A stretch of 64,000 nt of DNA from Diphasiastrum complanatum (GCA_029204225.1 CM055107.1:11956741-12020740); one strand, 5' to 3'; shown: positions 21,919-33,956, counted from the stretch's first letter. Translations and numbers: made by a program. The notes: a model not told the origin generated them from the sequence alone.

Positions 21919-22457
21919 TGAAAAGAAGGAAGAAGGAGATTGACTTGGTGATTGTTGCACAAAATGAAACTGAAAGGGATTCACGTTCTTGCTCTCTTCT
22001 CTTGGAACCTTAATTGCTCTGATAAAACTGATGTGTATCTTAACACGACCAATGGATTCACCGTACTCAGATAGAATTCGTTTCTGACTAGTGGCTACTG
22101 TTGCTAGATCAGATCTACAATCTTCTAGAGTGTAGACAGACACTATTGATCTACGTTATTAATTTGTTGAAGCATTTTATGATCTATACCTACAATGGAT
22201 GGACAAGAAATAGACACATTTACTTTGTGCACTTCATGTACCGACAATGATCAGACATCAAAATATTTGATATCATTCGAGATAAAAGCATGTGCATTAT
22301 AGCTACTATATTATCAATGATCTTTTCTTGAGCACTGTCTGACCAACCCACCCAATGTGTCGACATAAGAGATATTATGTCTCTCATGAATTATATCATA
22401 TAGTCTCGCTTACTAGTAGACTCTTGGACATCGGCTGGCAATTCTATGCCTAGCTCA
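21919..22457 (-). repeat. 5' LTR of Copia B
   Basis: Partner of 12538-13033. It contains a 40-bp insertion relative to the left copy near 21975-22010. The open frame at 21778-22143 straddles the LTR and leader and is not a gene. Confidence 0.85.
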
Positions 22458-24945
22458 CATTAATGTTCAACCGTTTCTCTCATGTTCGTCCTGTTTATAT
22501 ATGGATGGAGAGAAATGGTTTAGTCTAATCATTGATTACAAGAACGACTGTTGCACCCTAATGTCATCACTTGATCTAGATTTTTTGTGTGCTTTTGTTC
22601 TCAAAATGCCTATCCTTGCCACAATAATAACATGGGCCTTTATTCTTTATGTCAATTTGATTACAATCTCCATATAAATTCTAAAAGTTTTGATCATATT
22701 GTTGATTTCTACCTTCCTATATTGGTCGTGGTCATTTTGATGTATTTTCATGTGCTTTTCACTTGCCATTACCTCTACTCCTTGGTAAAACTTGTATGGT
22801 ACATGAAAATGGTGACATGGTACTTGTATGATGCTGGTAATACATTCATCAAGATGCTCATTTTATTTATATCCGATATAACATCATTAACTACTCCCAG
22901 GTCATGAATATCTTTCACTCACCCTTGTGAGAAAATTAGTGATTGATTCCAATTGTCCATCCTAATAGCCAATAACTTTTCCTATAGGAATAGGATTCGG
23001 GTAGCAATTGCTAATATTCATATACTTCATGTAAAATGTCTCAGCCTTCACTCAAACTAGTCAATTCCCACCAATGTCCTGATTGCACAACGATCCTAGT
23101 CCAATTGATTGCTAATCATCTCTTTGACAATTCCTTTTTTGAGTTGGAATTCCCCAAGGATAATACAAGAAATAGTGCAACATGCATATCACATCAATTA
23201 TCACCATAGCTCAATCATCCATAGCTCCCAAAGTGACACAACAAAAGTTAATGAATAACAAGGAAACATTGTACATGTAGAAAAAGGCCCAAATTGCATG
23301 AGCTCTACAAGTGTCGGCTAACTAAATCGGCACATGTCCAACTGACTAGGCCCAATATAGGGCAAAACTATTGATGAATCTAGGACGACCCTGAACATAG
23401 CAAAAGCTATAAAAGAACTAACAAAAATGCTACTTTTCCTATCAATGTGGCTACCTGACTAGTCCAAGTAGATAGTTACGGGATAAGTGCTCAACATATA
23501 TATCCATTGTGGATCAAGTCCTGGTTATTGTATAGAACTGTAAATCTAGTCAAATTTACACTAATTACAGTATCACATTTGAAGCTTATCTAAAAATCAA
23601 TCTAATTTCTAACACTCTTTCTTAAGTTCAAATGTGACATGAATGAAAAATAATAAGTTGTAGCAATATCTGGAGTGTCCAAAAAATGTTACGCATTTTT
23701 TTGCTACTATGTACTTGATTCAGACTCGAAGACACCAACAAACCACTTGACATATACACTCAAGTTCATGTTTTACAACACAAAGTATCATGCAAACACA
23801 ATGCCCATCATTGATCTCAAATATTTGAACATGCCCCTTCCTGTATTATTACAATATTACTTCCATTAATGATATCAAACCGTTCCCCAAGAATATGCTT
23901 GAGTTGTGAGCTTCGAAGCCACCATCAAGTCCCCTTTCACTATGAGCATGCCAATATCTCCTCTAGTAACTAGTAAGATCTTCCATAGCTACATCCAAGT
24001 GATCTATACATTCCGTACTAGAATCTGTATTCAAGATACAATACTGATATGGTCCAGCTTCTATTGTAAATCTAAATTATTATAATAACAACAACTACTT
24101 GGGCGATCTTTGTGAGAAATCAAGTGTTTTTACCAAATACTTATAGAATAACGATCTAATAGAATGTGAATTCATATCCAAATATGTTATGTTTGAATTA
24201 ATGGAATACACCATTTCCAAGATTTTCCTTTCAATTGTCTTCCTACATAGTATGTTGTGTAGTTTGTCTTAGCGTAATCCTTCTGACTAAAAACTATTCC
24301 AATTGCAAAGTGTTTATTGGTGGCATTCTGATGCTATTATCTCTTTTGTGTCAACATGCATTATTTTTGCTCTCAATTTTAGCTAGTTTCATGAAATTAT
24401 GGCTGCTAAATCAATGTAGGCACATGACATTTGTGGTATAAGAGCATAAGATCCATTAGACATCAACAAGCAACATGATTCACATGAAGTTTGAAAAAAC
24501 TTTCGGTGATTTTTTGAAATTGTTGTGATTTTTTCATTGTTTGTTTCATTTGGCCTTGCTTTTTGATAATAAAGATTTATAAAGGTAGTTGTGTAAGCTA
24601 TATGTAGATTATTACTTTTAATTGGTTAGATATTTGAAAAATTTATGGCCATTTTTGTGCTTGTACATCAAATTGTTGTGTTTGCTATTTTGTTAAGCAA
24701 ATAAGTGTGTTGAATGTTTGTTAGTGTTTAAAACCACAACAATTCAAAATGAACTTTTTTGTTATTTAAAAATCTCAACCCTTAGATATAATTTGTTGGA
24801 TTTTTTTTTATATGCCTGTAAAATGTATGATGTAATTAGTTTTCATAAAAGATTGTATTCACACTACTAAAAAGCCTTTGATAACCCTGTCTAAACTCCT
24901 ATGCCTCCCCATTGCTAAGCAACTCATGGTCCAAAAGACAAGTAC
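22458..24945. other. AT-rich stretch without recognisable gene
   Basis: No family is recognisable on either strand. The segment 23510-23650 resembles retroelement LTR or leader sequence in style (AACACTCTTTCTTAAGTTC) but has no partner in the window. Open frames such as 22587-22907 are Cys/Tyr/Leu-rich translations of AT-rich DNA. Confidence 0.35.
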
Positions 24946-24949
24946 CAAC

Positions 24950-25680
24950 AAACTCATTAAAAGAAAGATTTATCTTAGAATTGTTTGATATTGCAAAAGG
25001 ATACCCACTAAAAAAAACCTTTGATTATGGTGTGTTCACTACATTTCACTAATAATATGAAATTTACTTCAAATGTTGAGAATATTTAGAATGAAAGAGA
25101 GCAGTTCCCTACGAGAACATAATTTTAGGATTTTTGTTAGGAGGAAAATAACAATATTTTCTTTTTATGTCCTTGCATTTCAATTTAGAGCTCTTCTAGC
25201 AAAAGAATAAAATATTACTCAAAATTTAGAGAAGCATTGGAACCAAAACTAGAGAGTTCATAAGCATTATAGCAAATCACTAAATTTTATCAGAACAGAA
25301 TAAAAAATGTTCAATGCTTTTATCCAAATGCAATGTAACCATGAAATTAGATCATTTAGGCATCATTTACAAGACTATCCTCACAATGCTCAAGCTTGGA
25401 AGATTGTGAGTAAAAATTTATGCATTAGAATTAGATGTGCACATTCGCATGCATCTCTAGGAGAAGTCAAGACATCAACAAAAGGGGATCAACGTGCATT
25501 AACATGAACTCATTTGGATACTATTCGTTTGAGGACCAAGTGGGTTTTCTAAGTGCTACTAGAGTGCTTTTGGAGGATTAAGGGACATTTAAAGAGGAAG
25601 TTTTGGCCAAAAAAGGTACATTTTTATTCTTTTTCTCATTTGTGTTGCCATGTGGACCAATAGAAATTCTCATATTATGT
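24950..25680. repeat. Direct repeat X, copy 1 (partner 31555-32250)
   Basis: About 700 bp matches 31555-32250 in the same orientation, from CATTAAAAGAAAG through GTTTGATATTGCAAAAGG to TGTGTTGCCATGTGGACCAA. It is non-coding and lies upstream of ankyrin/PGG copy 1. The partner lies beside PGG copies that are inverted, so the locus was rearranged after duplication. Confidence 0.85.
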
Positions 25681-25706
25681 AATTTTGTTATATAAACATG
25701 TGGCAC

Positions 25707-25821
25707 CATTTTCACATGTTACCAATGGGGTTGGCTCAATTGGTTAGCTTGACATCCAAAGTTCCTTTGGTCTCAGGTTCGAGCCTCCCCTTGGAAACCA
25801 AGAAACATTTTCACATGTTAC
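25707..25821 (+). mobile_element. tRNA-derived SINE with 16-bp target duplications
   Basis: An 83-bp body (25723-25805) is flanked by the perfect duplication CATTTTCACATGTTAC at 25707-25722 and 25806-25821. The body has a tRNA-like A box (TTGGCTCAATTGGTTAG, 25731-25746) and B box (GGTTCGAGCC, 25777-25786), and its ends pair like an acceptor stem (CCAATGGGG with CCCCTTGG). The inverted paralogous segment at 30895-31175 has the empty site with a single copy of the target. It is therefore a retroposed insertion, not a tRNA gene. The family is not known to me and the body is short for a plant SINE. Confidence 0.85.
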
Positions 25822-25822
25822 T

Positions 25823-26065
25823 AGGCACCACAGACTACAAAGAATGTTGCATGAATATATTTATTAATTTGTAGAGTTGTGAGCATAATTATCATGCTTG
25901 GAATTTTACCTCCATACTCAAGCTTTCACATTTAAATGCATTTTTTTTTTTAACTTTCATGTACGCTCCAAGGCTAACTTTTAATATGAAATTGTAAGAA
26001 AATTTGGGTCTTTGTAATCATAAGATTTTGTTATATTCTATGATATTTTTTTTATAGTTTGGCCT
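25823..26065. repeat. Repeat Y, copy 1 (inverted partner 30895-31175)
   Basis: Matches the reverse complement of 30895-31140, including the stretches GCATGAATATATTTATTAAT and TATTCTATGATATTTTTTTT. Part of the ankyrin/PGG duplicated block. Confidence 0.8.
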
Positions 26066-26369
26066 TTGCATGAAATGTGGAATTTAACCCTTTCAAACAT
26101 TAAAGATAATTTCGAGTATGTGTTTCAACCAATGCCTTACCAAATCTTTTGTCTTGTTTTAAAAGGCAAATAGGATGACATGCAAGTTTGTCTTTTAATT
26201 GACACTTATTGAATCTTCTTGTCATTCTTTGAATGTCAAATAGGCCATTGGCATGTATTATAGCTTGCGAATGTTGTGTCTTTTAGAATACTTGTCACCA
26301 TTGATTGTGAAAAATTGATTTGCCTCATGATTAGTGACTCATGAGTAAATTATTTTGTTAGGATGACAA

Positions 26370-27240
26370 GGTGTACGACATTGGAAGAATTCAAAACTCT
26401 ACAACCACAACACTATAGTAAAATTTCGGCTTTGTGTGTTGCCGCTTGTTGCGGATATCAGAGATTGTAAGAATGATTTTAGACAACAATAACTTTGATC
26501 TCATGGCCATAGATGGAGAACATAATACTGCATTACATTATGCAACAGATGCATTTATGATTGATTGAGCTAAGTTTCATTCCATTCAAAATTATGTAGA
26601 TATAGAAAAATTACCTAATTCTATTGTCCCGACATTGTCACCAATTTCTAAGGGATATAGTGGAAAAAGAGGGTGTATAAACTTGCTATTACAAGCTAGG
26701 CTCAACATATGGAGTAAAGGCATGGTAGAAAATATTCCTACCCCTGGATTATTGGCAACAGAGGAAGATCATGCCTGGTGGCACGAAAAAGTAGATAGTG
26801 TGACTACGGAAATGAAGAAAAACCTCACGGATGCAGCAAATGTCATTTCAGTCACAGTTGCACTGGTTTCAACTGTCTCTTTTGTGGGGCCATTGCAGCC
26901 TCCCACTGGCTATCAATATGATGGTATGTACAAGTACTATGAGCTTCCTTCCATTAAAACTTTTAGAGTTTGTGATAGTTTATTGTTCTATTTTGGAGTG
27001 GCAGCTATTATGTTGTTTGTCATTCCATCACTTCCTTTGCTACAAGCACCATTGCAACGTGAATTGGATTGGACATGGAAAATTGTAATTATGGGAGTGT
27101 GCTTACTTCTCATGTCGATAATATTTGTTCTACTTTCTTTTGCTATTGCCACCATCGTAGTCTTATGATACTCGTTCACCTTAAGATTAGTAAGACTTGT
27201 CTTCTACAAAAATCTAACGATAAGACATTCAGATGATGGA
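26370..27240 (+). pseudogene. Ankyrin/PGG-domain membrane protein, copy 1
   Basis: The 3' part of a plant ankyrin-TM (ACD6-like, PGG domain) gene. From about 26415, ankyrin words ISALCVAACCGY, EIVRMILDNNNFDLMAID and NTALHYATDAF appear, with one frameshift near 26467. A TGA follows at about 26566, then the frame runs open to 27168. It includes WWHEKVDSVTTEMKKNL, the PGG-type block VSFVGPLQPPTGY (PPTG replaces the usual PPGG) and two hydrophobic membrane spans at roughly 26970-27040 and 27080-27165. Relative to copy 3, the C-terminal ~100 bp between ATIV and the shared tail at 27170 is deleted. Family members act at membranes in defence and salt responses; this copy lacks its N-terminal repeats and is not functional. 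Confidence 0.85.
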
Positions 27241-28498
27241 ATCTTCTGAGCCAGATAATCTCCTTGACTGTAGAGGTGGCTGCAATATATACAGACTCGG
27301 TAGAGGACAATGAAATGCATTTTTACTTTTGAATGTTCCATGAAAGCAAGCACAACATTTGTGGAAGTTTAACACGAACTACAAAAAACTCAATAAGCCA
27401 TTCAATATTGCAAAATAAAAAGATATGCCATCTAACATTAACAATGGATGACGTTTCCTAGCTCCTTGATAAATCATCATCATTTTCACAACTCTACTAT
27501 TACATATGTGCAATTAGATGAATAAAACACTGTTTTAAAATGCTTGTACAAATGCAAGGAAAATTTTTTAGAAAGACTAATTATATTACGAATTTTACAT
27601 AGGTACAATGGTGTCACAAATCAGAAAATACTAGCATGAATAAGCTTCCTAATTTTGTAAGAGTTCACTAGAATAACTTGTGAATTGAGATGCACAACAT
27701 CAAAATCAATGACTCTATCATTCCTCTATAACCAAATGTTATAAAGGGAATTAGCCTAGAAAGTATTTCAAATGCTCTACATATCAGAAGAGTGAAGCAA
27801 GATCTCATCAAACAATAGGGAGGAGGGAAAGAGGTTGCTCTTGATCTTGGTACATGAGAATGTGATTTAAAGCTAAATATTGCATCTTTTCAATACCCTA
27901 AGTGCCATGCCAAAAATAAGTGTTGGGTAGATTTTTCTTGGTTGTTACAAAGTGAGCAGAGGTTGGAGAAAGTACCATGGTAGTTGGATTTGACAAGTAT
28001 GGTTTGCTAGGAAAACTCTCATGGCAAAGATGAAAATGGTTGGTTTGATTGATATGAGGTTTACTAATGTTTTATTTTATCTATAAGTACGGGAGGAAGA
28101 TCTTCATATGGAGTTGTATTAATTGATCTCAAAATCTATTTCTTTAAGGAGAAAGATTTTCTTGAATGTTAGATTATTTAGGCCATGAAATTAGCCGACT
28201 TTATAGCTTGGCATGCTATAAATGGTGATTTTTTTTTATATCTTTTCATGCTATTGTGTTGTGTGCCATGTTGACGACATTCGTAACTCATGACAGTTGT
28301 GCATTAACAAGGACTACTATTTTATGCAATGGTACGCACCAAAAAATATTATAGACTATATGTACTCCTTTCTAGTTCATTTCAAGATCCTGGCCTTTGA
28401 AGTTTTGTGCTCTCTTAAAGCTCCTTGATCTGAAAATTGTGATGAATGTTAGCTTTTTTATCTATAGCATACTTGTGTTCTCAATCCATGAGATGGTA
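27241..28498. other. Non-coding stretch
   Basis: No gene recognised. Near 28075-28200 a plus-strand reading resembles an RNase-H-like fragment (STGGRSSYGVVLI), but it is too short to call. Confidence 0.35.
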
Positions 28499-28685
28499 TC
28501 AGATCCTCATTGAGGTATAGAGTAGTAGTTTGCTATAGCTAAATTTGAAGAATGAAAGGTTGGAAACTAAGTTATCGATTTTGCAAACTACCTTTAGAGA
28601 ATCGATCATAACTTCCTCATATAGCACCAATTGTTGAGTGTAATAGCTCATTTCAAAGAGCACTATAGGGAGTGTGCATATGTTG

Positions 28686-28931
28686 CTAATAATAATTTGG
28701 GATGGGAAGGGCCTGCCTATCATTCTGAAGGTCGACGAAATACATGTGGACATGATGAGGCCCTGATGCTGCGGCTGGAATAGAAGCATCAATTCCTAGA
28801 CTACCTATAGCACCTAGACCATGCTTATTGTTGTCCTCGAAATAGAACCCTCTATTGGTCTCATTGTCACAGTCGATGAACCCTTGAGTCCATACATATC
28901 CATTAATCCCTACGAAAGTCGAAGAAAACAA
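28686..28931 (-). CDS. Unrecognised minus-strand ORF
   Basis: An open frame of 81 codons contains GINGYVWTQGFIDCDNETNR and GIDASIPAAASGPHHVHMYF, with balanced composition unlike AT-rich noise. I do not recognise the family. It has no neighbouring in-frame extension. It could be an exon remnant or a retroelement fragment. Confidence 0.2.
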   Translation of the reverse strand: MFSSTFVGINGYVWTQGFIDCDNETNRGFYFEDNNKHGLGAIGSLGIDASIPAAASGPHHVHMYFVDLQNDRQALPIPNYY

Positions 28932-30074
28932 ACATGTCGAAGGATGACAATTACTATTCCGTCTGATATGAAGCTAAAGCTTTGCAAGTAAATCTCTGAG
29001 AAGTCCTAACTGGATGGATGACAGTGCATTACGACTAACTGCCAATTGTGATCTATGACTTGACTAGTTGTCCTACCGGATGAGCTTAAAATGCTTTAGT
29101 ATAAATAGTTGATCATCAAATATTTCTATAGTCTCTAGAATATTTTAGAGCTCTATTAGAGTAGTGCTATTAGCGCTCCCTGCTTACTGGCGAAAATGCA
29201 TCAGACAGAGTTTTTAGTTGCTCATAGATAGTTTAGAGTACACTTTTTTTCATCTGCTATTGCTTTGTGCTCTCATTCTGATTTGTACTTGCATGCATAA
29301 TTCCACGTTGAACCCTCTGTACAACTCAAAGAACTTGTGGCATCATGAGATCTAAGAAAAACTTAAATTTTGCTTTTTAATAGCCCATTCAAATTGGAAA
29401 CCTCACATAGCTTCTTATGAATGCCTATAAATCAATTCATAGTGAGGGCCAAAAAACACATTGGATTAGGGCATGGCATTGACAACTTTCATGATAACGA
29501 GCAAAACTAATAACATAGGAGTCTCTATAGGCATGAAGAAATACAGTGTAGAATCAAATGACACCTCAATCGATTATCGGTTGCCTACATATAAGTTCAC
29601 AAAGGGAGCCAAAAAAACACATGGATTTTGGGCGATACATTTACATCTTTCATTGTTGTAAGAATGTTCGTGGGCCCAAAGAAAGGTGGTTTTAGAGCAA
29701 ACACCCACCCAAATCCATTACCTACAGCTCAATCTATTCATTTACAAAAAGAGAAGTCTAAACTCACCAAAAAGCTTCTTCTGCTGATTTCTCACTCCGT
29801 GCAAGTCAAACCCATTGCCACTTTGCACAATGCCTCTGAATTGCCCATTAGATGCTCATCAAATCTTCAACTACCACAATCTGCCAACTAGCAAGAATTT
29901 TGAAAAATCCCCTCTGTCTTGGGAGCACGCAATGCACTGGTGTCCAAAACCAAGTTTAAGTAATCTTCTTTTTGAAAAAAAGATTTCTCCATGCGAATCG
30001 CTATTCTCGGGATTCGCAAATCGCGACACCCATGATTTGATGACATACCGTTTTGAAAGCATGACAATACACTT
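28932..30074. other. Non-coding stretch
   Basis: No gene recognised. Two similar segments at 29450-29500 and 29600-29660 share the words CCAAAAAACACAT and TCTTTCAT/CTTTCATG, perhaps an old duplication. Open frames at 29473-30102 overlap on both strands and lack family features. Confidence 0.35.
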
Positions 30075-30390
30075 GCCAAATATTACTATCAGTCATGTGT
30101 GAAACACATCAATATTATCTACTTAAAATTTGATGAAGGAGAGTCCATACTTAGTGGGTATCCTTTTGCAATATCCATTGGTATATCCATTTCAATTTCA
30201 CATGATCTATTAAGTGCAATTAAAGTCAAGCAAATGTTTTGCCACATAAATTTCTCACAATTCAATTTCCATTTAAGACAAGTGCTACAAAAGAAAAATA
30301 GAATAAGCAAAAAACAATTCAACATACTACTCGTCCCATGATAATTTCACCATATGTAAACTCTAGGAAACATCACCTTGCACAATGTTG
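30075..30390. repeat. Inverted repeat Z, left arm (partner 31215-31545)
   Basis: The reverse complement of this segment matches 31215-31545 closely, including GTGATGTTTCCTAGAGTTTA, CATGGGACGAGTAGTATGTT and ATAATATTGATGTGTTTCAC. Together they form a ~1.47-kb imperfect palindrome with ~320-bp arms around PGG copy 2 and repeat Y. Confidence 0.85.
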
Positions 30391-30394
30391 TGAC

Positions 30395-30890
30395 CACATT
30401 GCTTGACTAACATTTTGAAGCCTTTCAAGACTTCATTTCGTAGCAAATGCCAATCAAATTAGGCTAATACATCATATGAATGTCTTATGTTTAGATTTTT
30501 ATAAAAGACAAGCCTAATCTTAAGGTGAACGAGTGTAAAACCATAAGACATATGGCTCCACCCAACATGGCAATGCTAAATGTTGACATTCTTTGCCTCC
30601 AGTTTTTAGGCAGCACTACAATGGTGGCCACAACGAAAGAAAGTAGAACAAATATTATCAATTTGAGAAGTAATCACACTCCCATAATTATAGTTTTCTG
30701 TGTCCGGTCCAATTCACGTCGCAGTGGTGCTTGTAGCAAAGGAAGTGATGGAATGACAAACAACATAATAGGTGCCACTGCAAAATAGAATGATAAACTA
30801 TCGCAAACTATAAAAGTGTTAATGGAAGGAACCTCATAGTATATGTACATGCCATCATAATGATAGCCAGTGGGAGGTTGCAATGCAAAC
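30395..30890 (-). pseudogene. Ankyrin/PGG copy 2, 5'-truncated by internal deletion
   Basis: Minus-strand reading from 30883 gives LQPPTGYHYDGMYIYYEVPS, then a hydrophobic span near VCDSLSFYFAVAPIMLFVIP and RRELDRTQKTIIMG, followed by frameshifts and the conserved tail. Upstream it joins abruptly to repeat Y: the ~830 bp between repeat Y and the PPTG block that exist in copy 1 (26065-26895) are missing. The junction shares a short TTGCA word with both ends. The ankyrin repeats are gone. Confidence 0.8.
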
Positions 30891-30894
30891 TATA

Positions 30895-31175
30895 AAAAAA
30901 ATATCATAGAATATAACAAATTCTTATGATTACAAAGACCCAAATCTTCTTACAATTCCATATTAAAAGGTAGCCTTAGAGCATACATGACAGCTAAAAT
31001 TAAAAATGCATTTCAGTGTGAAAGCTCGAGTATGGAGGTAAAATTCCAAGCATGATAATTATGCTCACAACTCTACAAATTAATAAATATATTCATGCAA
31101 CATTCTTTGTAGTCTGTGGTGCCTACTAACATGTGAAAATGGTGCCACATGTATATATAACGAAATTACATAATA
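30895..31175. repeat. Repeat Y, copy 2, inverted
   Basis: Inverted copy of about 25675-26065, with a single uninterrupted CTAACATGTGAAAATGG at the site where copy 1 carries the SINE. Confidence 0.85.
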
Positions 31176-31214
31176 TGAGCAAAAAGTTAGAATGATGTGT
31201 GCACACGGGCACTA

Positions 31215-31545
31215 GTGCTTAGCATATGTGGTCACAATATCATACAAGGTGATGTTTCCTAGAGTTTACATATGGTGAAATTATCATGGGACGAGTAGTA
31301 TGTTGAATGGTTTTTTCCTTATTCTATTTTTCTTTAGTAGCACTTGTATTACATGGAAATTGAATTGTGATAAATTTATGTGAACATTTGCTTGACTTTA
31401 ATTGCACTTAATTGATCAAGTGAAAATGAAATGGATGTACCAATGGATATTGCATTTAGTATGGACTCTCCTTCATCAATCTGTAAGTAGATAATATTGA
31501 TGTGTTTCACACATGAATGATAGTAATTTTTGGCATACCAACAAA
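31215..31545. repeat. Inverted repeat Z, right arm
   Basis: Partner of 30075-30390. It is directly followed by direct repeat X copy 2. Confidence 0.85.
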
Positions 31546-31554
31546 CACATTAAA

Positions 31555-32250
31555 AGAAAGATATTTTTAAGTATTGTTTGATATTGCAAAAGGATACCCA
31601 CTAAAAAAAACATGTGATTATGTTTTGTTCACTACATTTCACGACTAATATGAAATTTACTTCAAATGTTGAGAATATTTAGAATGAAAGAGAGCAGTTC
31701 CCTACGAGAACATAATTTTAGGATTTTTATTAGGAGAAAAATAACAATCTTTTCTTTTTATGTCCTTGCATTTCTATTTAGAGCTCTTCTAGCAGAAGAA
31801 TAAGGAGCATTGGAACCAAAACCATAGAGTTCATAAGCACTAAAGCAAGTCTATTAAATTTTATTAGAACTAAATAAAAAATGTTCAATGCTTATATCCA
31901 AATGCAATGTAACCATGAAATTAGATAATTTAGGCATCATTTCCAAGACTATCCTCACAATGCTCAAGCTTGGAAGGTTGTGAATAAAAATTTATGCATT
32001 AGAATTAGATGTGCACATTCTCATGCATCTCTTGGAAAAGGCAAGACATCAACCAAAGGGGATCAACATGCATTAACATGAACTCATTTGGATACTATTT
32101 GTTTAACGAGGACCAAATGGATTTTCTAAGTGCTACTAGAGTGCCTTTGGAGGATTAAGGGACATTTAAAGAGGAAGTTTTAGCCCAAAAAAGGTACATT
32201 TTTATTCTTTTTCTCATTTGTGTTGCCATATGGACCAATAGAAACTAACA
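31555..32250. repeat. Direct repeat X, copy 2
   Basis: Same orientation as 24950-25680. It ends at TGGACCAATAGAAAC, directly abutting the 3' end of the inverted PGG copy 3. Confidence 0.85.
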
Positions 32251-32254
32251 TTTT

Positions 32255-33330
32255 GAAGCCTTTCAAGACTTCATTTCGTAGCAAATGCCAATCAAATTTG
32301 GCTAATCCATCATATGAATGTATTATGTCTAGATTTTTATAGAAGACAAGCCCTACTAATCTTAGGGTGAAGGAGTATAAAACCATAAGACATATGGCCC
32401 CACCCAGCATGGCAGTGCTAAATGTTGACATTCTTTATTTCCAGTTTTTAGGTACCATTGCAATGGTGGCCGTAGCAAAAGTAAGTAGAACAAATATTAT
32501 CGATATGAGAAGTAAGCACACTCCCATAATTACATTTTTACATGTCCAGTCCAATTCTCGTCACAATGATGCTTGTAGCAAAGGAAGTGATGGAATGACA
32601 AACAACATAATAGCTGCCACTGCAAAATAGAACGATAAACTATCACAAACTATAAAAGTGTTAATGGAAGGAAGCTCATAGTATATGTATAGGCCATCAT
32701 AATGATAGCTAGTGGGAGGCTGCAAAGGCCCCACAAAAGAGGCAGTTGCAACTAGTGTAGCTGTGATTGAAATGGCATTTGCTGCATCCGTGAGGTTTTT
32801 CTTCATTTCCATAGTCACACTATCTAGTTTTTCATGCCACCAGGCACGATCTTCCTTTGTCACCAATAATCCAGGGGTAGGATTATTTTCTACCACGCCT
32901 TTACTCCATATGTTGAGCCCAGCTTGTAGTAGCAAGTTTATACACCTTCTTTTTTCACTATATCCCTTAGAAACTGGCGACAATGTTGGGATAGTAGAAT
33001 AAGGTAACTCTTTAAATCTACATAATTTTGAATGGAATGAAACTTAGCTCAATCAATCATAAATGCATTCGTTGCATAATGTAATGCACTATTATTGTAA
33101 TCATCTATGACCATGGGATCAAAGTTATTGTTGTCTAAAATCATTGTTACAATCTCAAGATATCTGCAGCAAGAGGCAACATGCAAAGCTGAAATTCTAT
33201 CATAGTCATCTGATTGTGGAGACTTATGTTGGGTTCTTCCTTTGTCGTAGACCTTGTCATCCTAACAAAAAAGTTTACTCGTGACCCACTAATCAAGAGG
33301 CAAATTAAATTTCGTGACAAGGATTCTAAC
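32255..33330 (-). pseudogene. Ankyrin/PGG-domain membrane protein, copy 3
   Basis: The most complete of the three copies. Minus-strand reading from about 33215 gives ankyrin words DDYDRISALHVASCCRYL, EIVTMILDNNNFDPMVID and NSALHYATNAFMID, then a TGA shared in position with copy 1. An open frame 32983-32561 follows with WWHEKLDSVTMEMKKNL, ASFVGPLQPPTSY (PPTS for PPGG) and a membrane span; a stop after LLQASL interrupts it. The tail RELDWTCKNVIMGVCLLLIS and a final segment LRLVGLVFYKNLDIIHSYDG continue to about 32255. A PGG-type membrane anchor and two ankyrin repeats are thus visible, but upstream repeats are absent. Inactive. Confidence 0.85.
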
Positions 33331-33371
33331 AAGAACAATGTGGTATTGTACCACAAAGGCCTTGCCATGTC

Positions 33372-33950
33372 ATGATAGCATGAATCTTAAGATTATAGGA
33401 TTTGTTTAAAGTGTTTTTTATATTGTTGTGATTTATTATTTTGTAGTTTCTAAATTTGGATTTGAGTTTGTTGTAAGTTTTCAATAGACATTTGAATGTT
33501 AGATGAGATGTGTAATATTTGTTATATATTTTAAAAGTCAATTTATTATAAGTTTTGTTAGGCTGATCCATTATTGAAAGGCCATTGAATTGGGTGTAAA
33601 GGTAATGAAAAAGACTTTTTCCAAAGTGTAAAGGAGTATCTTCACATTTTACATAACGCCGAAATTTCTTTTATGGCCTATAGCATGTGGCTCTCACAAA
33701 TGATGAGCTAATTTACATTTTGTTTTAAGATCTTTTTTTCAAAAAATAACTTGTCCACAAAGGTAAAGCCATAATTTTAGAGGAATGAAGGTCTTTGCAT
33801 AATTTAATGCATTTCAAACATATGAAGTGAAATGGCACCACCATCCTTTACCCGGTAATTTAATGCTAAAGCTTTGGCTGAGGGAGAAGCTGGTGACAAA
33901 GCAAAATCTGAGGGAGTTAACGGAGGAATGTTTGCCATGTTTTCTGTGAT
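33372..33950. other. AT-rich non-coding stretch
   Basis: No gene recognised. Confidence 0.4.
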
Positions 33951-33956
33951 GAGAAA

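Larger units (their letters stand above)
12538..22457 (-). mobile_element. Copia element B, minus strand, with nested insertion
   Basis: Two LTRs of about 496 and 539 bp bound this element: 12538-13033 (3' LTR) and 21919-22457 (5' LTR), both TG...CA. A PBS lies at 21902-21914. In minus-strand order the internal region holds gag (21780-21150), then, after the insertion of element C (14718-21147), the rest of gag with zinc knuckles (14712-14450), protease (14420-13970) and integrase (13790-13083). It then passes straight to the 3' LTR: reverse transcriptase and RNase H are missing. Left and right 5-bp flanks (GCTAT and CATTA) do not form a target duplication, so ends may have rearranged. Confidence 0.85.

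Noticed and set aside
25723-25805. A tRNA gene
   Set aside because: It has A and B boxes and a stem-like end, but no clear anticodon loop in place, and it is flanked by 16-bp target duplications with an empty paralogous site. It is a SINE-type insertion.
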